Assembly: GCA_002412865.1 (NCBI GenBank)
Contig: DHVW01000017.1
Location: forward strand, 8,529 to 72,528
Reading direction: 5' to 3'
DNA from: Sulfurovum sp. UBA5198
GTDB taxonomy: Bacteria > Campylobacterota > Campylobacteria > Campylobacterales > Sulfurovaceae
Length of the DNA: 64,000 nt
Shown: positions 24,835 through 32,641 of the stretch, piece by piece
Layout: the number at the start of each line of letters is the position of its first letter
Position numbering within the stretch: position 1 is the first letter of the stretch
The notes under the pieces: generated by a model
Databases searched by the model: none
What the model was told of the DNA's origin: nothing
The model's input: the letters and a program-made list of their open reading frames with translations, nothing else
Translations under genes and position numbers: made by a program

Positions 24835-26124
24835 TTATTCATCTTCATCACTCAACATCTCTAGAGATTTTATATGTGTAATTGCATTTCCTGCTATCCC
24901 TTGGAGTGAGCCATACATCTCAGTCGTATTAATCAGAACACTATCGATGAGCTTTTGTCTGCGTTTCCAGCTAGCCATCAGTGATCGTTTCTCCTTTTCT
25001 AGCTCATCTTGCATGCTTGTAAATCCATCTACGATAGAGCTTAGCTGCATATTAAACTCATTTCCAGTCAGGTAGCCATATAATAGTGACATTTTATCAC
25101 CCTTATTCATATCTCTTTGCACCACTCTATGCGTTCTAATGAGTGACTCTCTAAGTAATGAAACAGAGCCTTTAAATTCATCTAGGCTACATACCCATAC
25201 TCCATCCACAAATCCCATTCGCTCCATTCCAGCAGGATACACAGCTGTTACCATTACTCCAATATCTGCTTTTGAGCTTAGCATGTCTTGTTTGAATTTG
25301 GCTATCCAGCCATCCGTCCATGATTTAGTATTTTTACTTTCATAGCAGATTATTCCACAATTTTGTAGCTCTCTAGTATGCACTACCTGCACGCAATCAG
25401 CTCCAAATGCACCTTTTTTGATCTCATTTATCGTATCAAATGCAAACTGGGAGCTTAGCCACTCCTCGATCACAAGCTCTTGTACCTCGCCTTGGAGTTG
25501 CATACTACCCTGCTCTGCTTTTCGCTTCATCTCGTTTATGAGCCTTGTCTGCTCTTCTATCTGCTTATCTCGCTCTTTGAGTTTTAGTTCGTTTTGCTCC
25601 GAGAACTGTTTTGCCATCTTTTCTTTTTCACTAATTAAGTCCTTGCTAAGCTCCAGCTGTGCCTCTACCTTGGCTCTAGACATTGCTTCGTCTTTCTCTC
25701 TTTTTAGCCTTTCTATCTCTGCTCTGCTTGCATTCAGCTCTTTTACTTGTTCACTTTTTTGCTCTAGCTCTTTACGCATAGCCTCCATTGCCGTGCTTTG
25801 TTCTGCCATTACTGTTTGTTTAATTTCGCTTGTTAATTTGGTTTCTATTCTCTGCTTTTCTACTCTGAGCTGTTCATTTATAGCACTTTTTAGGCTATCA
25901 TCGAATTTCTCTTTTTGCTCATCAAATGCTTCTTGCTGAGCTTTTAGACTATTTAGATGTGCTTTGTAATCTTTCCGTGCAGCTTCCATTTCTTGCTCTT
26001 GCTTTTTCTTCTCATCTAGCCACTCTTGCTTATGCTTATTTTCAAGCTGATGATACAATGCTTCATTTATATCTATCTCTGTTCCACAGTTTGGGCATGA
26101 TATTGTTGTTTTATTTGTCATCAT
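24835..26124 (-). CDS. DUF2130 coiled-coil protein
   Basis: This 429-residue protein opens with a short zinc-ribbon-like start (ISCPNCGTEIDINEAL). A long charged coiled coil runs from about residue 30 to 215, and the C-terminal domain (CVQVVHTRELQNCGIICYE, KNTKSWTDGWIAKFK, TAVYPAGMERMGFVDGVWVC) matches DUF2130. The C-terminal part has a restriction-endonuclease-like feel (E-x-K pattern YESKNTKSW), but activity is not known to me. It stands alone, divergent from the small DUF465 gene. Confidence 0.8.
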   Translation of the reverse strand: MMTNKTTISCPNCGTEIDINEALYHQLENKHKQEWLDEKKKQEQEMEAARKDYKAHLNSLKAQQEAFDEQKEKFDDSLKSAINEQLRVEKQRIETKLTSEIKQTVMAEQSTAMEAMRKELEQKSEQVKELNASRAEIERLKREKDEAMSRAKVEAQLELSKDLISEKEKMAKQFSEQNELKLKERDKQIEEQTRLINEMKRKAEQGSMQLQGEVQELVIEEWLSSQFAFDTINEIKKGAFGADCVQVVHTRELQNCGIICYESKNTKSWTDGWIAKFKQDMLSSKADIGVMVTAVYPAGMERMGFVDGVWVCSLDEFKGSVSLLRESLIRTHRVVQRDMNKGDKMSLLYGYLTGNEFNMQLSSIVDGFTSMQDELEKEKRSLMASWKRRQKLIDSVLINTTEMYGSLQGIAGNAITHIKSLEMLSDEDE

Positions 26125-26291
26125 AATTCTTCTTTTATTTTATATGTCTATATTTTATCCAAAACCATATTATAATCACTAAATATGTCAAAATGCCACA
26201 CTGTAAAGATTACAGAGATAACTATATGTGATTTAATACTCTTCTAAACTCAAAGAGGCTAAAATGTTACATACAAACAAAAAGGATTCAA

Positions 26292-26510
26292 ATGTTACAC
26301 GAATACAGAGAAGAAATAAGCGAACTAAAACAATCAAATGCACATTTTGCAAAGATTTTTGAAAAACATAATGAGCTTGATCAAAAAGCAAAAGATAGTG
26401 ATGAGGGTAGATTAGCACTTAGTGATTCTGAGCTTGAGACTATCAAAAAAGAGAAGCTTTTACTAAAAGATGAAGCTTTGAAATTAATACTTGATCATAA
26501 AAAAGCTTAA
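26292..26510 (+). CDS. DUF465/YdcH-like small protein
   Basis: This 72-residue, fully helical protein starts MLHEYREEISELKQSNAHFAK and continues with a repeated L-x(6)-L pattern, as in DUF465 (YdcH) proteins. A good ribosome-binding site (AAAGGATT) lies upstream. It is preceded by a 167-base divergent promoter region shared with the DUF2130 gene. Function is unknown. Confidence 0.78.
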   Translation: MLHEYREEISELKQSNAHFAKIFEKHNELDQKAKDSDEGRLALSDSELETIKKEKLLLKDEALKLILDHKKA

Positions 26511-26525
26511 ATTTCTACTTTAGCC

Positions 26526-26544
26526 GTAAGCCTGCTCGGCTTAC
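26526..26544. terminator. Hairpin between DUF465 gene and dedA
   Basis: A perfect 7-bp stem (GTAAGCC and GGCTTAC) with a 5-nt loop lies between the ends of two convergent genes. No long T run follows on either side, so it may act in both directions with weak strength. Confidence 0.5.
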
Positions 26545-26564
26545 TAAATCATCCAAATATCAAT

Positions 26565-27170
26565 TTAAATTTTACTTGCTTTTTTCATTTTATAGATATA
26601 TATTATTGCAATAAGAACTATACCAATTACAGCTATTATCGTTGCAACTCCCAAGTAACGTTGTACTAAAGCCTCATTTGAACCCACTAGATATCCTACT
26701 ACCATAAGTACAAGAACCCAAATGCTAGAGCCAAGTGTAGTATATATGATGAATTTACTTAAGTTCATTCTAGAATATCCAGCTGGTAATGATATTAGAT
26801 GTCTCACACCTAAGATGAGACGACCGCTAAATGTAGATATTTCACCATGTTTAATAAAAAAATCCTCTAGTTTCGCCAGTTTATCATGCGATAAAAGTAT
26901 ATATTTACCATATTTATGTAAAAAAGCTCTGCCATATTTGAGAGCAAAAAAATAGTTAAACAACGCTCCACCAAGTGAGCCAAGAACTCCCATAATAGTA
27001 GCTATGATGAAATTCATCTCGCCTTTTTGTGCTAGATATCCAGCTGGTATCATTACTATCTCACTTGGTACTGGTACGAATGTACTCTCTAAAAACATGA
27101 GTATAAATATGCCTAAATAACCAACACCACCAATAGCATCAACTATCCAAGCGGCTACATCATGCATCAT
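26565..27170 (-). CDS. DedA-family inner-membrane protein
   Basis: This 201-residue membrane protein shows the DedA/SNARE-associated signature: FLESTFVPVPSEIVMIPAGYLA near the N-terminus, then GSLGGALFNYFFALKYGR and FSGRLILGVRHLISLPAGYSRM. DedA proteins are proton-linked lipid scramblases or transporters, and some members flip undecaprenyl phosphate. It starts 8 bases after accA and is the last gene of the acpP-fabF-accA run. Confidence 0.9.
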   Translation of the reverse strand: MMHDVAAWIVDAIGGVGYLGIFILMFLESTFVPVPSEIVMIPAGYLAQKGEMNFIIATIMGVLGSLGGALFNYFFALKYGRAFLHKYGKYILLSHDKLAKLEDFFIKHGEISTFSGRLILGVRHLISLPAGYSRMNLSKFIIYTTLGSSIWVLVLMVVGYLVGSNEALVQRYLGVATIIAVIGIVLIAIIYIYKMKKASKI

Positions 27171-27178
27171 ATTTGTTG

Positions 27179-28114
27179 TTATTCAGTGTATGCACCGACT
27201 GATGTCAGCTTATTATATCTAGCTTCAAGCATATCATTAACTGATAATGCTCTGAGCTCTTTTACTGATTTTAGATAATAATCTTTTAAAACTTTTGCAC
27301 TTGTAGTCTTATCTCTATGAGCACCCACAAGTGGCTCATCAAGTACAGCGTCTATTAGATTATGCTCCATAAGGTCACTTGAGCTTATTTTAAGAGCATC
27401 TGTAGCAACTTCTACTTTTTTTGGATCATCCCAAAGTATGGCTGAACAACCCTCTGGAGAGATAACTGAAAATACAGAGTATCTCATCATGGCAAGTCTA
27501 TCAGCAACTCCGATAGCCAATGCTCCACCACTTCCACCTTCACCTATAACGATAGAAACCATAGGAACTTTAACGCTAGTGAATTCAAATAGATTTCTAG
27601 CTATCGCTTCACTCTGACCTCGCTCTTCAGCTCCAAGTCCTGGGTATGCACCAGGAGTGTCTACTAACATAAGTACTGGTATATCAAATTTCTCTGCTAG
27701 TCTAACTGCTCTAAGAGCTTTTCGATATCCTTCTGGATTTGGCATACCAAAATTTCTTTTGATTTTATTTTTAGTTCCTCTGCCCTTTTGTTCGCCAATA
27801 ACCATAGTTTTTTGACCATCAATATATCCTAAAAAGCATACTAGTGCTGGGTCATCACGAAATGCTCTATCTCCATGTATCTCATATGCATCTGTCATTA
27901 TTAGACGAATATAATCAAGTGAATATGGTCTATCAGGATGTCTTGCTAATTGCAGTTTTTGATATGATGATAGTGAGCTAAATTTCTTTGTTATCTCTTT
28001 ATTTAAATCTTTCTCAACAGTAGCTATTGTTATCTTGTTCCCACTAGCTTTTGCTGATTCAAGTGCTTGATCCAGTGCTTCTATACTTTTTTCAAATTCG
28101 AGATATGTAACCAT
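27179..28114 (-). CDS. accA: Acetyl-CoA carboxylase carboxyltransferase subunit alpha
   Basis: AccA and AccD move the carboxyl group from biotin to acetyl-CoA to give malonyl-CoA. The sequence shows LARHPDRPYSLDYI, MVIGEQKGRGTKNKIKRNFGMPNPEGYRKA and the LVDTPGAYPGLGAEERGQSEAIA segment, with the oxyanion-hole GEGGSGGALAIG. The length of 311 residues is standard. It lies 12 bases after fabF. Confidence 0.97.
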   Translation of the reverse strand: MVTYLEFEKSIEALDQALESAKASGNKITIATVEKDLNKEITKKFSSLSSYQKLQLARHPDRPYSLDYIRLIMTDAYEIHGDRAFRDDPALVCFLGYIDGQKTMVIGEQKGRGTKNKIKRNFGMPNPEGYRKALRAVRLAEKFDIPVLMLVDTPGAYPGLGAEERGQSEAIARNLFEFTSVKVPMVSIVIGEGGSGGALAIGVADRLAMMRYSVFSVISPEGCSAILWDDPKKVEVATDALKISSSDLMEHNLIDAVLDEPLVGAHRDKTTSAKVLKDYYLKSVKELRALSVNDMLEARYNKLTSVGAYTE

Positions 28115-28126
28115 CCTATTAAGCCT

Positions 28127-29344
28127 TTATACTTTTTGGAATATTACAACGCCATTAGTGCCGCCAAATCCAAATGAATTACTCATAACAACTTTCACAT
28201 CTGCTTCCCTAGCAACATTTGGAACATAGTCCAAATCACATTCGCTATCAGGAGTCGTATAGTTAATTGTTGGAGGTAAAATACCATCTCTGATTGCCAT
28301 TAATGAGACAACTGCCTCTATAGCACCTGCTGCACCTAGGCAGTGACCTATTTGACCTTTTATTGAGCTAATTGCTGGAGCTGTTGACTTGTCTCCAAAC
28401 ACTGCCTTTATGGCTGCTGTTTCGTTTTTGTCGTTCGCTGGTGTACTTGTACCGTGAGCATTTATATAATCCACTTTTGGATTACCTGCCATTTTCATTG
28501 CTGCTGCAATTGCACGGCGTGGTCCATCAACAACTGGAGTTGTGATGTGATTAGCATCGCCACTCTCGCCAAATCCTATAACTTCACCGTAAATATGTGC
28601 ACCTCTTGCTACTGCCATCTCATACTCTTCTAGTATCAAAGCACCTGCACCCTCGCCCATTACAAATCCACTTCTATCACTATCAAATGGTCTTGACGCT
28701 TTTGTTGGATTTTCATTATCCGTGCTAAGAGCTTTCATAGCTGCAAATCCACCCATACCTACAGGGCAAATAGCCGATTCAGCACCCACTACTAACATTC
28801 TATCAGCACCGCCAAGCATGATTGTTTTTGTAGCTTCATTGATAGCGTGTGTACCTGCTGCACAAGCTGTCACGCTTGAAAGATTTGGTCCTTGTAATCC
28901 GTGTTCAATAGTCACAAAACCACCAAGCATATTTACAAGTGATGATGGAATAAAAAATGGAGATATTCTCTTTGGTCCTCTCTCAGAGCAAACGATAGAA
29001 TTTTTCTCTATATTTGGTAAACCGCCGATTCCAGCAGCAGAACTTACACCAAATCTCTCGGTGTCAAATCCTTCAGGAAGTGATGCATCTGCCATAGCTT
29101 CTTTTGCAGCTTTTAATCCTAATTGGATAAATCTATCAGCTTTTTTTACTTCTTTAGCATCCATTACTGTATTTGGATCAAAGTCTACTACTTCACCTGC
29201 TATCTGCGCTGATTGCTCTGTTGGGTCGAATAGCTCTATCCGTCTAATACCACATTTGCCAGCAACTATTGCTTGAAATGAACTCTCTTTATCATGACCT
29301 AAGCTGTTTATCATACCAAGACCCGTTACAACTACTCTTTTCAT
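28127..29344 (-). CDS. fabF: 3-oxoacyl-ACP synthase II
   Basis: FabF elongates acyl chains on ACP. The N-terminus RVVVTGLGMINSLG, the nucleophile in VTACAAGTHAI, and the two active-site His in NAHGTSTPANDKNE and GQIGHCLGAAGA are all present. The length of 405 residues is standard. It is separated from acpP by 128 bases that hold a long inverted repeat. Confidence 0.97.
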   Translation of the reverse strand: MKRVVVTGLGMINSLGHDKESSFQAIVAGKCGIRRIELFDPTEQSAQIAGEVVDFDPNTVMDAKEVKKADRFIQLGLKAAKEAMADASLPEGFDTERFGVSSAAGIGGLPNIEKNSIVCSERGPKRISPFFIPSSLVNMLGGFVTIEHGLQGPNLSSVTACAAGTHAINEATKTIMLGGADRMLVVGAESAICPVGMGGFAAMKALSTDNENPTKASRPFDSDRSGFVMGEGAGALILEEYEMAVARGAHIYGEVIGFGESGDANHITTPVVDGPRRAIAAAMKMAGNPKVDYINAHGTSTPANDKNETAAIKAVFGDKSTAPAISSIKGQIGHCLGAAGAIEAVVSLMAIRDGILPPTINYTTPDSECDLDYVPNVAREADVKVVMSNSFGFGGTNGVVIFQKV

Positions 29345-29381
29345 ATCTTCTCCTCGAATTTACAGTCCATAAGACTATTGG

Positions 29382-29424
29382 GATAGTTTAATAAAGGTTT
29401 AACTAAAAACTCTATTAAACTATC
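29382..29424 (-). repeat. Inverted repeat between acpP and fabF
   Basis: A perfect 12-bp inverted repeat (GATAGTTTAATA and TATTAAACTATC) spans a 19-nt loop. A second short stem, CCC-ATTT-GGG, lies close to the acpP stop. Both would form in the acpP-fabF message and could trim expression so that ACP is made in excess over FabF. Confidence 0.5.
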
Positions 29425-29472
29425 GCTTGAAATAAATTTTGAAACTATGCCTAACCCCAAATGGGATTAAAA

Positions 29473-29706
29473 TTACGCTTGTGTACTTTCAATGAAATTG
29501 ATTGCATCTGCTACTGTAGCGATTTTTTCAGCTTGGTCATCTGGGATTTCGATATCAAATTTTTCCTCTAATGCCATTACTAGCTCAACTACATCTAGGC
29601 TATCAGCACCCAAGTCTTCTACGAACTTTGAATCTTCTTTTACCTCATCAGCAGCAACATTAAGTTGCTCTACTACTACCGCTTTTACTTCGTCAAATAA
29701 TGCCAC
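29473..29706 (-). CDS. acpP: Acyl carrier protein
   Basis: ACP carries growing acyl chains on a phosphopantetheine arm, attached at the Ser in GADSLDVVELVM. The 77-residue, acidic, helical protein is typical. I chose a GTG start at 29706, giving VALFDEVKAVV, because the codon is preceded by AAGGAG at good spacing and this matches the known ACP N-terminus. A longer ATG start would add 21 unrelated residues. Confidence 0.95.
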   Translation of the reverse strand: MALFDEVKAVVVEQLNVAADEVKEDSKFVEDLGADSLDVVELVMALEEKFDIEIPDDQAEKIATVADAINFIESTQA

Positions 29707-29849
29707 AGGACACTCCTTTAATATTTTATTACGCATAAGTATACCAAAAAAATGATAAAAAACTATCAACTATTATGAAACTACATGGTCAAATATAGAT
29801 TTTTTGTGCGATATTAACTCTTGAGATGTTATATTATGAACGGTACAAA

Positions 29850-29869
29850 GGCAGACTAAAGTGTCTGCC
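29850..29869 (-). terminator. Terminator hairpin after the bd-like gene pair
   Basis: A perfect 7-bp stem (GGCAGAC and GTCTGCC) with a 6-nt loop lies 21 bases past the stop of the CydB-like gene, followed by a short T run on the minus strand. A second, overlapping stem (TGCCA/TGGCA) could compete. It would separate the respiratory pair from acpP. Confidence 0.6.
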
Positions 29870-29889
29870 AAGTGGCATACTGCTAAAAC

Positions 29890-31089
29890 TTAAAGCATAT
29901 TTTTAAATAGAGCTACCATGCCCCATGCGAAGTAAACTGCAATCCATACACAAAATATAATGAGTGAAGCATTGCCTAGTTTTGATACTGCTGAGCCTTC
30001 TGTGGCAACATACGGTTTGCCACTATCATTTTTGCCAACTTGCCACGCCATAGTAAGTATAAATGCAATACCAGTAAATCCTAAAACCACAAATGTGGAT
30101 AGGAACATTATGATAGTTTCGTACTCTATATTTACTTTATATCCGTATAAATCATAGCCGAGCTTAGACATAATATTGTATCTAATAAGCTCTCTCACGC
30201 CTGAGATAAATAGTGCTACCACCACGAGCATACCTACTGTAGCATAGCTGTTTTTGTTCTTCATAGCCATGAGAAGTAGTATAACCACAGAGGCAATAGT
30301 AGCAAGAACCACAGGGCTGAATAGTTCGCCGGCTTGTAGCATCCATAGCACGAATAGTGCTGCACTTACAAGAAGTCCTCCTACTGCCATTTTTGTACCC
30401 ATTTTTGTTACAAATTCCAAATAATCTACTTTGAAATCATTACGAGTACTTGCAAATGTGCTATACGCTTGTAGAAATATCCCAGTCACTGGAATAGCCA
30501 AGCTAACCATAAATGCCAGTCGGACTATGTCTATATGGAAGTTCCAACCAGAGTTATCCACGACGCCATTTGGTGCATACCATTCCATCCATTTGGTTGG
30601 CTGGATTGATTCTACTGCAAAGTTATGCATCAAGATACCACAAAATACTAATATAGCAAAAGAAATTGCACCTATAAGTGTGTTGCTTGATTTGCCTTGT
30701 TTGTTGGCATACTGATACCAATAAAACATCATATACCCAAGAACAAGAGCGTATATAAATATAAATACCCATGCACCTGAGAGTGTATTGGCTACATACC
30801 AGCCACTATCATATATGACTTGAGTAAATAGCAGTGGAGCTACTCCTAAAACTATGAGTAGAGATACACTAAGCTTGCCAGTCATAATCAGATGTGGAGT
30901 TAGTATCTTCCAGTTATTGTCTCTCTTTTGTTTGGTGCTTCCGTATACTGAAAGTCCCATCGAGCCTAATGATAGCAAAACAAATGCCGCATGCAGAGCC
31001 CATGTTAAAATATATAGTCCTTGAAAAACTATTGGATAAAATGGTATTCCAGCAGGGTCTTTCATTAAATTTATCAGTGTTGCGTCCAT
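29890..31089 (-). CDS. Polytopic membrane partner of the CydA-like protein
   Basis: This 399-residue protein has about ten predicted membrane helices and no heme c motif. The first part reads GLYILTWALHAAFVLLSLGSMG; ligand-like His are seen at LTPHLIMTGKLSV and ILMHNFAVES. It follows the CydA-like gene by 10 bases, so the two almost surely form a complex. It takes the place of CydB in bd oxidases, but I could not match it to CydB with confidence. The function is inferred from pairing. Confidence 0.55.
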   Translation of the reverse strand: MDATLINLMKDPAGIPFYPIVFQGLYILTWALHAAFVLLSLGSMGLSVYGSTKQKRDNNWKILTPHLIMTGKLSVSLLIVLGVAPLLFTQVIYDSGWYVANTLSGAWVFIFIYALVLGYMMFYWYQYANKQGKSSNTLIGAISFAILVFCGILMHNFAVESIQPTKWMEWYAPNGVVDNSGWNFHIDIVRLAFMVSLAIPVTGIFLQAYSTFASTRNDFKVDYLEFVTKMGTKMAVGGLLVSAALFVLWMLQAGELFSPVVLATIASVVILLLMAMKNKNSYATVGMLVVVALFISGVRELIRYNIMSKLGYDLYGYKVNIEYETIIMFLSTFVVLGFTGIAFILTMAWQVGKNDSGKPYVATEGSAVSKLGNASLIIFCVWIAVYFAWGMVALFKNML

Positions 31090-31099
31090 CTATTCTCCT

Positions 31100-32446
31100 T
31101 TATTTGGCTTGGGAAGCTATATAAGCCGCCATCGCATCGTATTCGTTGTCTGGTAGAGCTATTTTTGGCATATATGGACTTGAGCCTGTGCCAATTACAT
31201 TTTTGATGTAATTTTTAATTCCAGCCTCATCTTGTGCTATTTTTCCAACCAATCCTATCATGGGTCTATAAGAACCATATTTTTCCAAAGAGTGACAATT
31301 TGAGCATGCGATTCTTGTAAGCAATTTTCCAACTTCTAGTTTGTTTTCAGGAGTAATCGTACGAAGTCGCTCAGGTATCCATGGGTTTGATTTGAGTATT
31401 CCTTGTTTGGCAAGAATAGGCACTTCATCCTTGATACCTTTACCCGGTACTGCTTTTCCTACTATTTGATTGCTGTAAACATATTGACCAGCAACCCATG
31501 GTTTACGCATCGTTTCACGGAGTTTCTCACCAGGCCAAACACCCACTATGCCTATTACAAACATCATCACTATAGCTAAAGTTCTCGTAACCCATTGTGG
31601 TTTAAAGATAGCAACAAAAAAGTAAATGGAAAACAAAATGGCAAGAATAATACGATTTAGAATAATAGAATCTTTTGCCATACCTAATAGAGCATTTGCA
31701 TTTTCTGGCAATGTGCCTATATACCACATAAAAAAGAATACTGACAAAAAGCCACCCAACATACTAACCCATCCCATTTTGCGTGTTAGCTCGAGGGATA
31801 ATTCTCTATTCTCTTTTTTCATCGAAGATGAGATAATCATACCAATAATACCAGACATCATGATCATAAATCCAATTCGTAGGAACATATGAGGGAATGT
31901 ATTGACACCAAAGAACGCATCACTTGCACTTCCTGTTGTATAAAATGCATTGTTTCCTGGCCACATCATAAAGCTGATAATACCAACAATGAGAGCCAGA
32001 GTACCTACAGAAGCTATCGCAAATGTATATGTTAACTTGAGATGAGTTTTGCGATCCACTTTGTCCATAAAATATATAAGAGCAAATACACCGATAACTT
32101 CATATACAAAAAATACCCATTCAGTTGCCCATACCCAAACAAAATTGTGGATCAAAGCACTAATCCCGCGGGGACTAGCAGCAGTAGCCGTGTACCATAT
32201 CCCTGGTCCAGTTATAGAACCTATAACATATGAAAATATAAGCAAAAACATACCATATCTCTTCATATAATCATACAGCTCTGGTCTGTCCTCTTTGTAT
32301 GCCTTACGAGCAAGAAATGCGAATAGTAAGGCTGCTCCTACGGATGTATGGGATGCCATAATATGTATTGCACCCGTTAGACCCATAAGCCATGCTGAAC
32401 CATAATTCGGAACATAAAATAGTGGATAAAATCCTATCATTTCCAT
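31100..32446 (-). CDS. CydA-like bd-superfamily protein with C-terminal heme c domain
   Basis: This 448-residue protein has about nine membrane helices, then a monoheme cytochrome c domain. The first helix shows GAIHIMASHTSVGAALLFAF; H28 lines up with the heme ligand H19 of E. coli CydA. A segment with SITGPGIWY and two glutamates (E109 and E116) resembles the quinol/heme region of CydA. The tail holds IACSNCHS (C381, C384, H385) with a likely Met ligand at M426. That layout fits the heme-c-containing branch of the bd superfamily, whose electron donors and O2 chemistry are poorly known. It could be an oxidase, or a quinol to cytochrome c reductase. Confidence 0.65.
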   Translation of the reverse strand: MEMIGFYPLFYVPNYGSAWLMGLTGAIHIMASHTSVGAALLFAFLARKAYKEDRPELYDYMKRYGMFLLIFSYVIGSITGPGIWYTATAASPRGISALIHNFVWVWATEWVFFVYEVIGVFALIYFMDKVDRKTHLKLTYTFAIASVGTLALIVGIISFMMWPGNNAFYTTGSASDAFFGVNTFPHMFLRIGFMIMMSGIIGMIISSSMKKENRELSLELTRKMGWVSMLGGFLSVFFFMWYIGTLPENANALLGMAKDSIILNRIILAILFSIYFFVAIFKPQWVTRTLAIVMMFVIGIVGVWPGEKLRETMRKPWVAGQYVYSNQIVGKAVPGKGIKDEVPILAKQGILKSNPWIPERLRTITPENKLEVGKLLTRIACSNCHSLEKYGSYRPMIGLVGKIAQDEAGIKNYIKNVIGTGSSPYMPKIALPDNEYDAMAAYIASQAK

Positions 32447-32596
32447 CTAAATCTCCTTATTGTAATATAAAGGCATTAAATGCCCTAACTAAAACTATAC
32501 CATATTGATGTTAATTGTGTGTTAAGTAAAATTAATAAAGATAGTATATATAAAATTTTATATTTTTTTAAGTTATTTATTGCGAAAAGTAGAAAT

Positions 32597-32617
32597 ATGA
32601 CCACAAGAAGTAGTCAT
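32597..32617 (-). terminator. Terminator after the OprC-like gene
   Basis: An 8-pair stem (one G-U wobble in the minus-strand RNA) with a 5-nt loop lies 25 bases past the stop of the TonB-receptor gene. A T-rich stretch follows. It suggests that the receptor and the CydA-like gene are separate transcripts. Confidence 0.5.
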
Positions 32618-32641
32618 AAGTAGTTATAGGCTATGTCTTTA

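Noticed and set aside
25418..25939. A 173-codon plus-strand open frame
   Set aside because: It lies wholly antisense to the coiled-coil part of the DUF2130 gene. Its Ser/Leu/Cys-rich composition is a mirror of that Glu/Lys/Ala-rich region.
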